A DNA stretch of 10,448 nt from Acidobacteriota bacterium (GTDB lineage Bacteria > Acidobacteriota > Vicinamibacteria > Fen-336), in assembly GCA_003155335.1 (NCBI GenBank), contig PMCG01000326.1:7383-17830 (forward strand). Direction: 5' to 3'. Shown piece after piece: positions 1-7,092 of the stretch. The position numbers and the translations under genes are program-made. The notes under the pieces were generated by a model. That model had not been told where the DNA came from. It saw only the letters and a program-made list of their open reading frames with translations, and made no database searches. Each line of letters begins with the position of its first letter. The first letter of the stretch is position 1.

Positions 1-1077
1 GCGATCGAGCCCTGGGACTACCGCTACTACGCGGAGAAGGTGCGCAAGGCCAAGTACGACCTCGACGAGAACGAGGTCAAGCCCTATTTGCAGCTCGAGA
101 AGCTGCGCGAGGCCATGTTCTGGGTCGCGGGCCAGCTCTTCGGCCTCCAGTTCACGCTCGTGAATGACGTGCCGGTCAACAACCCGGACATCCGCGTGTA
201 CAAGGTCACCGACGCGGCGGGCCGGCTGATCGGGCTCTGGTACTTCGACCCGTACGCGCGGCCGGCCAAGCACTCGGGCGCGTGGATGACCGCGTATCGC
301 AACCAGGAGAGGTTCGAGCGCCCGATCACGACGATCGTGTCGAACAACGCGAACTTCGTCAAAGGTCAGGCCGGGGAGCCGATCCTCATCTCGTGGGACG
401 ACGCGGAGACGCTCTTCCACGAGTTCGGCCATGCGCTGCACGGGCTGAACTCGAACGTGAACTACCCGTCGCTGTCCGGGACCTCCGTGCCGACTGACTA
501 TGTGGAGTTCCCGTCACAGCTCCTCGAACACTGGTTGCTGACGCCAGAGGTGCTCAACCGGTTCGCGCTGCACTACAAGACCGGTCAGCCGATGCCGCCG
601 GCGCTGGTCGAGAAGATCAAGCGCGCGCACACGTTCAATCAGGGCTTTGCCACTGTCGAGTACCTCGCTGGCGCGCTGGTGGACATGAAGCTGCATCTGG
701 CCGGCGACCAGACGATCGACCCGCGCGCGTTCGAGAAGGACACGCTGGCGGCGCTGGGCATGCCGAAAGAGATCGTGATGCGCCACCGCACACCGCAGTT
801 CGCGCACATCTTCTCGAGCGACGACTACTCCGCGGGGTACTACAGCTACCTCTGGTCTGAGACGCTCTCGGCCGACGCTTGGGAGGCATTCACCGAGGCG
901 GGCGGTCCGTACGACCAGGCCACGGCCGAGCGACTGCACGACGACGTCTTCTCGAAGGGCAATACGATGGATCCTGCCGAGGCCTACCGCGCCTTCCGCG
1001 GCCGCGATCCTGGCATCGCCGCGCTGATGCGCGATCGCGGTTTCGCCGTGCCCGCGGAGGCAAAGACGAGCAAGTAG
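1..1077 (+). CDS. dcp: M3 family zinc metallopeptidase, peptidyl-dipeptidase Dcp-like (5' partial)
   Basis: This is the C-terminal 358 residues of an M3 (thimet oligopeptidase family) zinc peptidase; the reading frame is already open at base 1, so the N-terminal half lies outside the window. Dcp-type enzymes are about 680-700 residues and cleave dipeptides from peptide C-termini in the cytoplasm or periplasm. The zinc site is visible as HEFGH (bases 418-432, fragment residues 140-144). A second glutamate in DYVEFPSQ lies 29 residues after the first histidine, the M3 spacing for the third ligand. The surrounding HGLNS, SGTSVPTDYVEFPSQ and LLEHW match Dcp better than OpdA-type oligopeptidase A. 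The tyrosine-rich DYSAGYYSYLWSE near base 820-865 is the substrate-binding segment of the family. The stop codon TAG lies inside a GTAG-headed palindrome. The family call is secure; Dcp rather than another M3 subfamily is an inference. Confidence 0.93.
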   Translation, partial: AIEPWDYRYYAEKVRKAKYDLDENEVKPYLQLEKLREAMFWVAGQLFGLQFTLVNDVPVNNPDIRVYKVTDAAGRLIGLWYFDPYARPAKHSGAWMTAYRNQERFERPITTIVSNNANFVKGQAGEPILISWDDAETLFHEFGHALHGLNSNVNYPSLSGTSVPTDYVEFPSQLLEHWLLTPEVLNRFALHYKTGQPMPPALVEKIKRAHTFNQGFATVEYLAGALVDMKLHLAGDQTIDPRAFEKDTLAALGMPKEIVMRHRTPQFAHIFSSDDYSAGYYSYLWSETLSADAWEAFTEAGGPYDQATAERLHDDVFSKGNTMDPAEAYRAFRGRDPGIAALMRDRGFAVPAEAKTSK

Positions 1078-1098
1078 GGGCGCAGCGCTGCTGCGCCC
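1074..1098 (+). repeat. GTAG-headed REP-like hairpin overlapping the peptidase stop codon
   Basis: GTAG is followed by a perfect hairpin with 9-base arms, GGGCGCAGC (1078-1086) and GCTGCGCCC (1090-1098), and loop GCT. The GTAG head begins at the last base of the final lysine codon, and its TAG is the stop codon. The first nine bases, GTAGGGGCG, are identical to the start of the 28-base palindrome at 7761-7788. No run of T follows on either strand, so it is not a classic intrinsic terminator. It does sit between convergent genes, where it could end or protect both transcripts. REP identity is inferred from the GTAG head plus stem shape. Confidence 0.55.
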
Positions 1099-1119
1099 GG
1101 CTGGCTCCACTGCCCTGCG

Positions 1120-2652
1120 TCAGTTCAGCTTCGCAGCAGCCGCCGTGAAGGCGGCAGGGTAGCCGGCAGCGACGCAAGTGGCATGCGTGCTGCCAGAGCC
1201 GGAGGGCGGGCTGTAGCCGGAATCGAACGTGCAGAGCCAGTCGTCGAGGTAGATCTCGAGGATCTGCGCGCCGCGATCCATCGCAAAGGGAAACATCGCG
1301 ACCAGGCCGCCGGTCATCCCGGACGTCGGCGGGGGATTGCTGGCCAGGACGGACTGCAGCTCAAAAGGGACCTGTCCGCGATAGAGGTCGAAGAGCCGGC
1401 AGTAGTCTCCGGAGCAGCGGCCTCCGGACGCATACGTCGCGCTATCGCTCTCTCTCCAGCCCTGATTTCCGATCGCCAGTCCGGCCGCGACAGCGCTGGC
1501 TGCCGCGGCATCGGGCGTCGATTCGTCGGGATGCACGTGGTTGATCTCGGACAGCGAGAAGGTGATCAGCTTGGCGCTTCTGAGCGAGCCCAGGTAGTCG
1601 CTCATCGTCTTCTGGTAGGCGACCCAGCGAGCGGCCACTGGCGGCCACGCGCTGCCGTCAGGCGCGGGCCAGGGCGCTGCCACGTCGGTGAAGCCCAGGC
1701 TGGTCATGAGCGCCTGGCAGGCAGCATCCTCTGTCCCACGCGTCGGTGTGTTCTCGCCGCCGAGGCCGAGGCCGAAACGCAGATAGCCCACGGCAGCGGT
1801 CGAGCCGAAGTGCGCCACGGCCTGCTGCATCAAGGACTGCCACGCCTGGACGAAGTTCGGGCTCCATTGCACCGGGAGGTTCCCCGACGCGCAAGGCGCT
1901 CCGTACATCGGGTTTCCGGCTGTGCCGGCCGTTGCCGTGCCGGCTGCGTCGTTTGCGGCGATGCCCAGAGCAGTGAGATGGTTGGCGCCGTCGAAAGTCA
2001 GGACCGGGTAGGTCCCGTCGAGGCTCGGCGTCGTGTTGGTGCCTTTGAGCTGGATCCATTGGCCGGCCGCACTACCCACGAAGAAACCCATCGCGCTAGC
2101 GGTCTGCAGGCTGATGGCGTGACTGCCGGACGTCTGGCTGGCGCGAACTATGGCGACGGGAGTCTCGTACCAGCGTGGCGTGAAGGAGTTGGTATCCCCA
2201 TAGCCGGCCGCTTGGAAGATCAGGTTGGCCTGCTTCCCGGCGGCAGCCCACTCGCGGACTTCCGCATCCACCGCACTCCAATCCGCGGGCCCATTGGTCG
2301 GCTGGACGTCGTTCCAGTGGATCTGGAAGGTCGCGCCCTTCACAGCGTCAAAGCCGGCGCCCTTGGCCTGGCAAGTGGAGAACGGGTCGAGCGGTCCGTG
2401 GCAGAGCAGAGCGGGAACGAGGTCGCGGTCGTGCAAGTTGCCGGACGCCGGTGGGTTCAGAACGAACAGTCCGTGAGGCCGATCGGAAACTGGCACCTGT
2501 GCCGGGGAAGGCGAGGCTGGCGGCGCGGACGAGTCGGAGGTCGCCTGGCCACAGGATGAGCAAGCGAGCGCCGGCGTCAGGGCCAGGGTCAGCCACGCGA
2601 GTTGGGCCTGTCGCGCACGCCTGACGTTCCTCGGTCTAAAGCCGCCGGTCAT
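1120..2652 (-). CDS. Putative lipoprotein with TIM-barrel glycoside hydrolase-like fold
   Basis: This 510-residue exported protein begins with an arginine-rich n-region and a hydrophobic stretch ending in PALAC (Cys31), a plausible but imperfect lipobox. A Ser/Pro/Ala-rich linker follows. Residues about 105-150 (FQIHWNDVQPTNGPADWSAV, then an alanine/lysine-rich helix and NLIFQAAG) read like the first strands and helices of a GH5/GH42-style barrel. Residues about 170-245 look like an inserted beta-rich module. Candidate acidic residues are Glu300 (in GGEN), Glu369 (in LSEIN) and Glu467/Asp470-471 (EIYLDDW), but no family signature fixes the catalytic pair. Several cysteines (84/94, 412/418, 474/493) could form disulfides outside the cytoplasm. 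Its ATG overlaps the TGA of the upstream hydrolase gene as ATGA, implying translational coupling. I cannot assign a GH family or substrate; a non-catalytic carbohydrate-binding role is possible. Confidence 0.8.
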   Translation of the reverse strand: MTGGFRPRNVRRARQAQLAWLTLALTPALACSSCGQATSDSSAPPASPSPAQVPVSDRPHGLFVLNPPASGNLHDRDLVPALLCHGPLDPFSTCQAKGAGFDAVKGATFQIHWNDVQPTNGPADWSAVDAEVREWAAAGKQANLIFQAAGYGDTNSFTPRWYETPVAIVRASQTSGSHAISLQTASAMGFFVGSAAGQWIQLKGTNTTPSLDGTYPVLTFDGANHLTALGIAANDAAGTATAGTAGNPMYGAPCASGNLPVQWSPNFVQAWQSLMQQAVAHFGSTAAVGYLRFGLGLGGENTPTRGTEDAACQALMTSLGFTDVAAPWPAPDGSAWPPVAARWVAYQKTMSDYLGSLRSAKLITFSLSEINHVHPDESTPDAAAASAVAAGLAIGNQGWRESDSATYASGGRCSGDYCRLFDLYRGQVPFELQSVLASNPPPTSGMTGGLVAMFPFAMDRGAQILEIYLDDWLCTFDSGYSPPSGSGSTHATCVAAGYPAAFTAAAAKLN

Positions 2653-4169
2653 GGGCCCCAGTCGACGCGCAGCACGCTGTAGGGTGGAACAGTCACAGGA
2701 TTCCCAGTCGTGCTGGATTGCGTGCGCACGAGACTCGGATTCGCAGGGCTGTTGACCGCCGCAGGATCGCTCCCTGTCACGAAGCTCGTGTTCAGCGTCT
2801 CTGAGACAGGCGTGCCGTTCACTCTGATGAGCAGCGTCTCACTGGACGCTCCCTTGTTGGTCACGACCAGATACTCGCGGCCGTCTGCGCCGGCGTAGGC
2901 CTGTGCGTGGAGCGCTGCGACCTCGCCCAGACCGCCGGCGTGGACGGTGCTTCCGCCGCTGCACGTTGTCGCGAGCGCCTGGGCGGCGTGCTTGAGCGCG
3001 CCGTTGGCGACGGCGGCGCCGAGTACCTGAGCCGACGGAAAGAACCCCCAATTGTAGGTCGTCGGATCCACTGTCCGGCCCGCGTTGTAGGCTGCGACCA
3101 CCTCACCGGTATGGTTGTAGGTCCAGTTGATGCCGTTCTCGGCGCACAGCTGGTGATGACCGACGTGGAGCATCTGCGGCACGACGCTCAGCCGCGTCAG
3201 ATACTCTGCCGAGTAGATGCCGGCGTACAGACTGCCGGGCAGCGGCGAGGTCTGGCCACCCGGACCAAACTCGCTGACCAGGACTTTCGTGCCGGCGGGA
3301 TTCTTCGGAATCACTTCCGACGTGATCCACTCCGCGGCGTTCTGTAGGTCCCCGTTCATCGCGGACATCGCGTCGGCAAAGGCGGTTCCCTGGCTGACAG
3401 CGGGGTAGTGGTGCAGGACTACGGCGTCCCAGTAGTGGTCCGAGTAGCTACCGAGACTTGTGTTCCAGCTCCCGGATCCGTCCTTGAAGAAGAGCGCAAC
3501 GACCGCCGAAGGATCCGCGGCCTTGATGGCGTTCCGGTAAGGCTTCATCTTCGCGGCGTAGTCTGCGCCGCCTCCGAAGAAGTCGGGGTACAGGTAGGGC
3601 TCGTTGGTGAGCTCGTAGGCCGTGACGTTCAGACCATTGGCCTTGGCCCAAGCCGCGAGCGCGCCCGCGCTCTGTGGTGTGTCGGTGGCGGCGTTGACGC
3701 ACAGAACTGCCTTGGCGCCCAGCGCCGCGGCCAACTGCGCGAAGTCCTGGATGCGGTCGCCGCCCTTGCCGCCCAAGGTCGCGAGCGCACCCTGAAGCAG
3801 ATCGTAGGTGCCCGCGTCAGCAACGAAGCGCGCCGCCCACTCGGGACGCGACAGCCCCGTGGTCCAGTCAAAGGCCAGCGATCCCGTGCCGGCCGGGAAG
3901 CGCAGCCAGCCCGCGGAAAGAGCGGCTGCCGCAGCGCGGAAGTTGGCGTCGCGGTAGCTCACGCCGTACCAGACCATGGCCAGGTTGTAGCCGCCGTAGC
4001 CAGGGTTGATTGCCGTGCCGGCTGACGTGGAGATCTCCGCCGTTGCCGTGGCGGCCGGGGATGCCTGTGGGGGTGGGCTTGCGCTCGAGCCACCGGGCGA
4101 TCCGCCGCCGCAGGCCCAAAGCCCGCTGGCGATCCCGACGAGGACGGAAACGGTTCCCAGGGGTCTCAC
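2649..4169 (-). CDS. Lipoprotein clan GH-A glycoside hydrolase (GH51/GH79/GH39-like)
   Basis: This likely surface or periplasmic retaining glycosidase, resembling arabinofuranosidases and heparanase-type enzymes, has 506 residues from the chosen GTG. The GTG at 4169 gives a compact lipoprotein signal ending LWAC (Cys20), followed by a Gly/Ser/Pro-rich linker. The frame is open to a TTG at 4241 and has another GTG at 4178, so the start is uncertain; 4169 gives the most normal signal length and leaves room for a divergent promoter. LRFPAGT (about 89-95) matches the N-terminal barrel signature of GH51/GH79 relatives. The acid/base is visible as Glu190 in ELTNEP and the nucleophile as Glu300 in VLVSEFG, with VVLHHYP between them. 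A C-terminal beta-sandwich (about 425-506) with EYLVVTNKG and VPPYSVLRVDW is the usual accessory domain of these families. It is the first gene of a coupled pair with the next lipoprotein. Family is inferred, substrate unknown. Confidence 0.85.
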   Translation of the reverse strand: MRPLGTVSVLVGIASGLWACGGGSPGGSSASPPPQASPAATATAEISTSAGTAINPGYGGYNLAMVWYGVSYRDANFRAAAAALSAGWLRFPAGTGSLAFDWTTGLSRPEWAARFVADAGTYDLLQGALATLGGKGGDRIQDFAQLAAALGAKAVLCVNAATDTPQSAGALAAWAKANGLNVTAYELTNEPYLYPDFFGGGADYAAKMKPYRNAIKAADPSAVVALFFKDGSGSWNTSLGSYSDHYWDAVVLHHYPAVSQGTAFADAMSAMNGDLQNAAEWITSEVIPKNPAGTKVLVSEFGPGGQTSPLPGSLYAGIYSAEYLTRLSVVPQMLHVGHHQLCAENGINWTYNHTGEVVAAYNAGRTVDPTTYNWGFFPSAQVLGAAVANGALKHAAQALATTCSGGSTVHAGGLGEVAALHAQAYAGADGREYLVVTNKGASSETLLIRVNGTPVSETLNTSFVTGSDPAAVNSPANPSLVRTQSSTTGNPVTVPPYSVLRVDWGP

Positions 4170-4261
4170 AGATCCCACTCGACCATTTGACCACAGCGGC
4201 GCCCGGGGAGTTGCATCCGCGCGATTCTCGGGTTGCCGCAAGCAGCAGTCGATGGGAAGAT

Positions 4262-4276
4262 CTCGCGCGCGAGGTG
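4262..4276 (+). promoter_or_regulatory. Ribosome binding site overlapped by a 12-base palindrome
   Basis: GAGGTG at 4271-4276 lies four bases before the ATG at 4281 and decides that start. The perfect palindrome CTCGCGCGCGAG (4262-4273) covers the first half of the Shine-Dalgarno. It could be an operator half-site or an RNA fold limiting translation; both ideas are inference. A TTGACC at 4187-4192 could be a -35 box for this gene, but no convincing -10 follows. Confidence 0.4.
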
Positions 4277-4280
4277 ACCC

Positions 4281-4898
4281 ATGCGATCGAGAGCGACGTC
4301 GTGCATGCTCGTTCCGGGGCTGCTGCTCTGGGTCGCGGGCGTCTCAAGCTCCGCCGAGAGCGCTCGGGCTACGGGCGCGAGCCCGGCGCGGGCTGCGAGC
4401 GAGTATCGCCGAGTGACGTTCAATGAACTCACTGCCAACGAGCTCAAGAACCCGATCCACATCAGTTTCGAGATCCCCAAGGGTTACGTGCACCGCATGC
4501 TTCCCAACGACAGCGGGTCGCATCTGTGGGGCATGGCCAGCGAGCTCGACCGTCTTGGGGCCGACCCCGAGCACAGCATCAGCCGCTCGGTGCGGTCCGG
4601 GCTGATCGTGGCCGAGGTGAGCACCTCCGTCGGCTACGATCCGCGCTCGCGCAAGTTCACTGTCGAGGACGAGATGAGGCGGCAGCTTCAGGCTGCTGGC
4701 GCCACGGGCATCTTGATCCGGCGTCAAGATGTGGGCCGCTATCCGATCCTGGCGGTCACTGCGCGGCTTCAAGGCAAATGGATGCGCAGCGTTTACGTCG
4801 GCTTGCTGGTCGACACTCTGGCCAGCTTCATCAGCTTCCGCGAGCCAGGAGACATCCAGGTGTGGGACCACTTCGTCGGCTCCGCCAGGGCGGAGTGA
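4281..4898 (+). CDS. Exported protein of unknown function
   Basis: This 205-residue protein is not recognised. It begins with a basic n-region (MRSRATS) and a hydrophobic segment (MLVPGLLLWVAGVSSSA), with possible signal-peptidase I sites at SSA/E near residue 25 or ARA/T near residue 30, so it is probably periplasmic. The mature part is a mixed alpha/beta single domain. It has a strand-rich start (RVTFNEL, IHISFEIPKGY), a central region with VAEVSTSVGYD, and a helix followed by GILIRRQDVGRYPILAVTARLQGKWMRSVYVGLL. There is no obvious lipobox and no recognisable catalytic motif. The start is supported by a GAGGTG ribosome site. It is followed after 71 bases by the MscS channel gene on the same strand, so the two may be co-transcribed; a role linked to envelope stress would be a guess from position alone. 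Confidence 0.78.
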   Translation: MRSRATSCMLVPGLLLWVAGVSSSAESARATGASPARAASEYRRVTFNELTANELKNPIHISFEIPKGYVHRMLPNDSGSHLWGMASELDRLGADPEHSISRSVRSGLIVAEVSTSVGYDPRSRKFTVEDEMRRQLQAAGATGILIRRQDVGRYPILAVTARLQGKWMRSVYVGLLVDTLASFISFREPGDIQVWDHFVGSARAE

Positions 4899-4908
4899 GG
4901 AGACGCGA

Positions 4909-4925
4909 GTCGCCGGGCCGGCGAC
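4909..4925 (+). other. Short GC-rich hairpin between exported-protein gene and mscS-like gene
   Basis: Seven-base perfect arms GTCGCCG (4909-4915) and CGGCGAC (4919-4925) flank a GGC loop, 11 bases after the upstream stop codon. No T-tract follows, so it is at best a weak or Rho-assisted stop, or an mRNA-stabilising stem. In such GC-rich DNA it could also be chance. Confidence 0.3.
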
Positions 4926-4959
4926 CACTGTCGGGGTGACGGTCGCAGCGCGCACGATC

Positions 4960-4965
4960 AGGAGG
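4960..4965 (+). promoter_or_regulatory. Strong Shine-Dalgarno of the MscS-like gene
   Basis: AGGAGG is followed by the spacer GGAG and the ATG at 4970. It is the best ribosome binding site in the window and confirms the channel's start, suggesting efficient translation. Confidence 0.75.
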
Positions 4966-4969
4966 GGAG

Positions 4970-6028
4970 ATGTTCGAGGGTCTGCTCAACCGCAGCTACT
5001 ACGGCAATACGGTGTTGCAGTGGCTCACCGCGCTGGCCATCGTGCTCGCGGCGCTGTTGGTCGGGCGAGCCCTGTACTGGGTGACGGGCAACGTCGTCAA
5101 GAAGCTCACCGAAAAGACCAAGACGCGGCTGGACGACCTGATCGTGGACATGGTCGAGGAGCCGGTCGTGCTCGTCGTGACCGTGGCCGGGGCGTGGATC
5201 GGCATCAGCAGACTGACGTTGCCCACCGGCGTCCAGCTCTGGCTCGGTCAGGGCATGCGATTCATCGTCATCCTCACGGCCACGTGGCTGGTGACGCGGC
5301 TACTGGACGCCTTGTACAAGGAGTACCTCGTACCCCTGGCGGCGAAGACCGACACGGACCTCGACGACCAGCTCCTTCCGATCGTCCGCAAAGGCGGCAA
5401 GATCGGGATCTGGGTGATGGGCATCGTCGTGGCGCTCAACAACGCCGGCTACGACGTCGGCGCTCTGATCGCCGGCCTGGGAATCGGTGGACTGGCGCTG
5501 GCCATGGCGGCCAAGGACACGGTCTCGAACGTGTTCGGCGGGCTCACGATCGTCGCGGATCGGCCGTTCAAGCTCAACGACCGCGTGAAGATCTCCGGCT
5601 TCGACGGCTTCATCCGCGAGATCGGCATGCGCAGCACGCGGCTCGAGACGCTTGACGGCACTGTGGTCACGATTCCCAACGCCAAGTTCGCCGACAGTCC
5701 TGTGGAGAACGTCAGCCTCGAGCCCAGCCGCAAGGTCGCTGTCAACCTGGGGCTGACCTACGACACGCCGCCGGCCAAGATGCAGGCGGCGATGGACGTC
5801 CTGAGGGGCCTGGCTGCGCAAGAGGCGCGTCTGGAGCCGAAGGTCAGCGTGGCCTTCAATGCTTTCGGCGAGTCGGCAATGAACATCCTCTTCGTCTACT
5901 TCATTCGCAAGGACGCGGACATCCTGGCCACACAGACCGCGGTCAACCTGGCCATCCTCGAGCGCCTCTCCGCGGCCGGCCTCAAGTTCGCCTATCCCAC
6001 GCGCACGCTCTACACCAAGCCGGCCTGA
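4970..6028 (+). CDS. MscS-family small-conductance mechanosensitive ion channel
   Basis: This 352-residue inner-membrane channel opens under membrane tension to release solutes after osmotic downshock. About five membrane segments are visible: residues 15-37, 64-84, 95-115, 142-160, and the pore helix at about 163-187. The pore helix has the glycine/alanine pattern of MscS TM3 (GALIAGLGIGGLALAMAAKD), followed by the family hallmark FGGLTIVADRPF (189-200). The cytoplasmic beta domain then shows GFDGFIREIGMRSTRLETLDGTVVTIPNAKF, which is diagnostic, and an alpha/beta C-terminal domain runs to residue 352. It is longer than E. coli MscS (286 residues) because of two extra N-terminal helices. Each of two helices is preceded by a TxTxLDD segment (50-56 and 127-133), consistent with an internal duplication. 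The family call is secure; conductance and ion preference cannot be read from the sequence. Confidence 0.95.
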   Translation: MFEGLLNRSYYGNTVLQWLTALAIVLAALLVGRALYWVTGNVVKKLTEKTKTRLDDLIVDMVEEPVVLVVTVAGAWIGISRLTLPTGVQLWLGQGMRFIVILTATWLVTRLLDALYKEYLVPLAAKTDTDLDDQLLPIVRKGGKIGIWVMGIVVALNNAGYDVGALIAGLGIGGLALAMAAKDTVSNVFGGLTIVADRPFKLNDRVKISGFDGFIREIGMRSTRLETLDGTVVTIPNAKFADSPVENVSLEPSRKVAVNLGLTYDTPPAKMQAAMDVLRGLAAQEARLEPKVSVAFNAFGESAMNILFVYFIRKDADILATQTAVNLAILERLSAAGLKFAYPTRTLYTKPA

Positions 6029-6143
6029 CCTGGTCGGGCGCCGAAGGGCGGGTAGTGGGTCGGTTCGACAGACGGCGACTTTCGCGGCGAATCAGCACTC
6101 TGGGGATTTCATCGCGCGAGGCTTCCGCAGAACGGATTTGAGC

Positions 6144-6149
6144 TAGAAT
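6144..6149 (+). promoter_or_regulatory. Candidate -10 box upstream of methyltransferase gene
   Basis: TAGAAT matches the TATAAT consensus at five of six positions and lies 47 bases before the ATG at 6197 in an otherwise gene-free 168-base gap. No good -35 is found 16-18 bases upstream, so the call is weak. The rest of this gap (6029-6196) shows no other recognisable element. Confidence 0.25.
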
Positions 6150-6196
6150 GACCGCGCTTCACCCGCGGTGCCGCGGCCGGCACGCTGACTCGCCCT

Positions 6197-6970
6197 ATGG
6201 ACCGACTGATCACCGCCACGGCGCGCGCCGAACGCGACCATTTCTGGTTTCGCGGCTTCCGCGCCTTCGTCAGACCTTTGCTCGCGCAGGTTGCGGGCAA
6301 CGGGCGCCCGCTGCGCGTTCTCGACTGCGGTTGCGGCACCGGCAACAACCTCACTCTGCTCGATCCTTTGGGTCGCGCCTTCGGCATCGACCTCACCTGG
6401 AGCGCGCTCGAGTTCGCGCGCGAGGCGGGCAAGAGCCGCATCGCCTGCGCCTCGGCAGCACGCATTCCATGCGCGGATGCTGCCTTCGACCTTGTCACCG
6501 CCTTCGACGTCTTCCAGTGCCTGGCCGAGGAGGACGAGCGAGCCGCCGCGGCCGAGATCTTCCGTGGGCTCCGGCCGGGCGGCCACGCCCTGCTCAATGT
6601 GGCGGCGATGAACCTGCTGTGGGGCAACCATTCGATCCTGTCTCACGAGGTTCGCCGCTACAGCCGCCGCCGCTTGCGCAGGATACTCGAGGACGCGGGC
6701 CTCGAAGTGCTGCGCCTCACCCACACGAACGCGACTCTCTTTCCCATCGTGTTCCTGGCGCGCCTCGTTCAGCGCACCCGTGGTCTACCCGCCTCGGACG
6801 ACGCCGAGAGCGCCGCCAGCGAGATCCGCATTCCACCGGCGCCGATCAACGGCCTGCTCGGCACCCTGCTCGTGCTCGAGGCAGCGGTCGTCCGGCGGGT
6901 GAATCTGCCGTTCGGCAGCTCACTGATCTGTCTTGCCCGCAAGCCACTCCAGCCAGCAGTGGGCCGTTGA
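6197..6970 (+). CDS. Class I SAM-dependent methyltransferase
   Basis: This 257-residue soluble enzyme transfers a methyl group from S-adenosylmethionine to an unidentified acceptor. Motif I is clear as VLDCGCGTGN (41-50). The acidic residue after the second strand is Asp65 in GIDLTWSAL, which normally binds the ribose hydroxyls. Residues 98-109 (DLVTAFDVFQCL) form the fourth strand, and LRPGGHALLNVAA (125-137) is the usual post-motif-III loop and strand. The N-terminal ERDHFWFRGF resembles the HxWF-type start of methyltransferases often found near glycan and lipid-glycosylation genes. A hydrophobic stretch near 180-192 and another near 219-232 may form a lid or a membrane-associated surface. 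No Shine-Dalgarno is evident before the ATG. It stands alone on this strand, facing the HEXXH membrane protein gene. Methyltransferase fold is near certain; the substrate is unknown. Confidence 0.93.
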   Translation: MDRLITATARAERDHFWFRGFRAFVRPLLAQVAGNGRPLRVLDCGCGTGNNLTLLDPLGRAFGIDLTWSALEFAREAGKSRIACASAARIPCADAAFDLVTAFDVFQCLAEEDERAAAAEIFRGLRPGGHALLNVAAMNLLWGNHSILSHEVRRYSRRRLRRILEDAGLEVLRLTHTNATLFPIVFLARLVQRTRGLPASDDAESAASEIRIPPAPINGLLGTLLVLEAAVVRRVNLPFGSSLICLARKPLQPAVGR

Positions 6971-7006
6971 TCTCCGCCGCGGCGCACTGACTGTCGGCCT
7001 CGTCTT

Positions 7007-7060
7007 CTAGAGGCGGGATGGGTAGTAGTAGAGGATGCTGTCGCTGAGGTCGTCGTTGTG
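7007..7060 (-). pseudogene. Possible coding remnant: codon-biased tail out of frame with upstream membrane gene
   Basis: Read on the minus strand, these 17 codons plus TAG encode HNDDLSDSILYYYPSRL, and 16 of the 17 codons end in C, the bias expected of real genes here. The frame differs by one base from the membrane-protein gene that stops 33 bases upstream at 7093. It may be the original C-terminus lost by a frameshift, or the end of another decayed gene. Chance cannot be excluded over so short a run. Confidence 0.25.
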
Positions 7061-7092
7061 CGGTGGCCCGGCAGGCGGCGCCCGCGTCGTCC

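Noticed and set aside
1078..1098. Classic Rho-independent terminator for the convergent genes
   Set aside because: The hairpin is strong but no T-run follows on either strand, so it is described as a REP-like hairpin instead.
1915..1955. Repetitive Gly/Ala/Thr codons in the second lipoprotein
   Set aside because: It is a short low-complexity linker (AAGTATAGTAG), not a tandem repeat of fixed unit at the DNA level.
1183..2559. Long plus-strand open frame of 458 codons antisense to the second lipoprotein
   Set aside because: It is rich in Arg/Gly/Ala without domain or signal and mirrors the codon bias of the minus-strand gene, which has a signal peptide, a barrel-like sequence and an ATGA junction.
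4729..5655. Plus-strand open frame of 308 codons overlapping the MscS gene
   Set aside because: The translation is Arg/Gly/His-rich with no recognisable fold; the overlapping frame encodes an unmistakable MscS channel with a strong ribosome site.
6061..6080. GGTTCGA resembling a tRNA T-loop
   Set aside because: The flanking bases do not form a five-base T stem (GTCGG against GACGG) and no acceptor or anticodon arms are found nearby.
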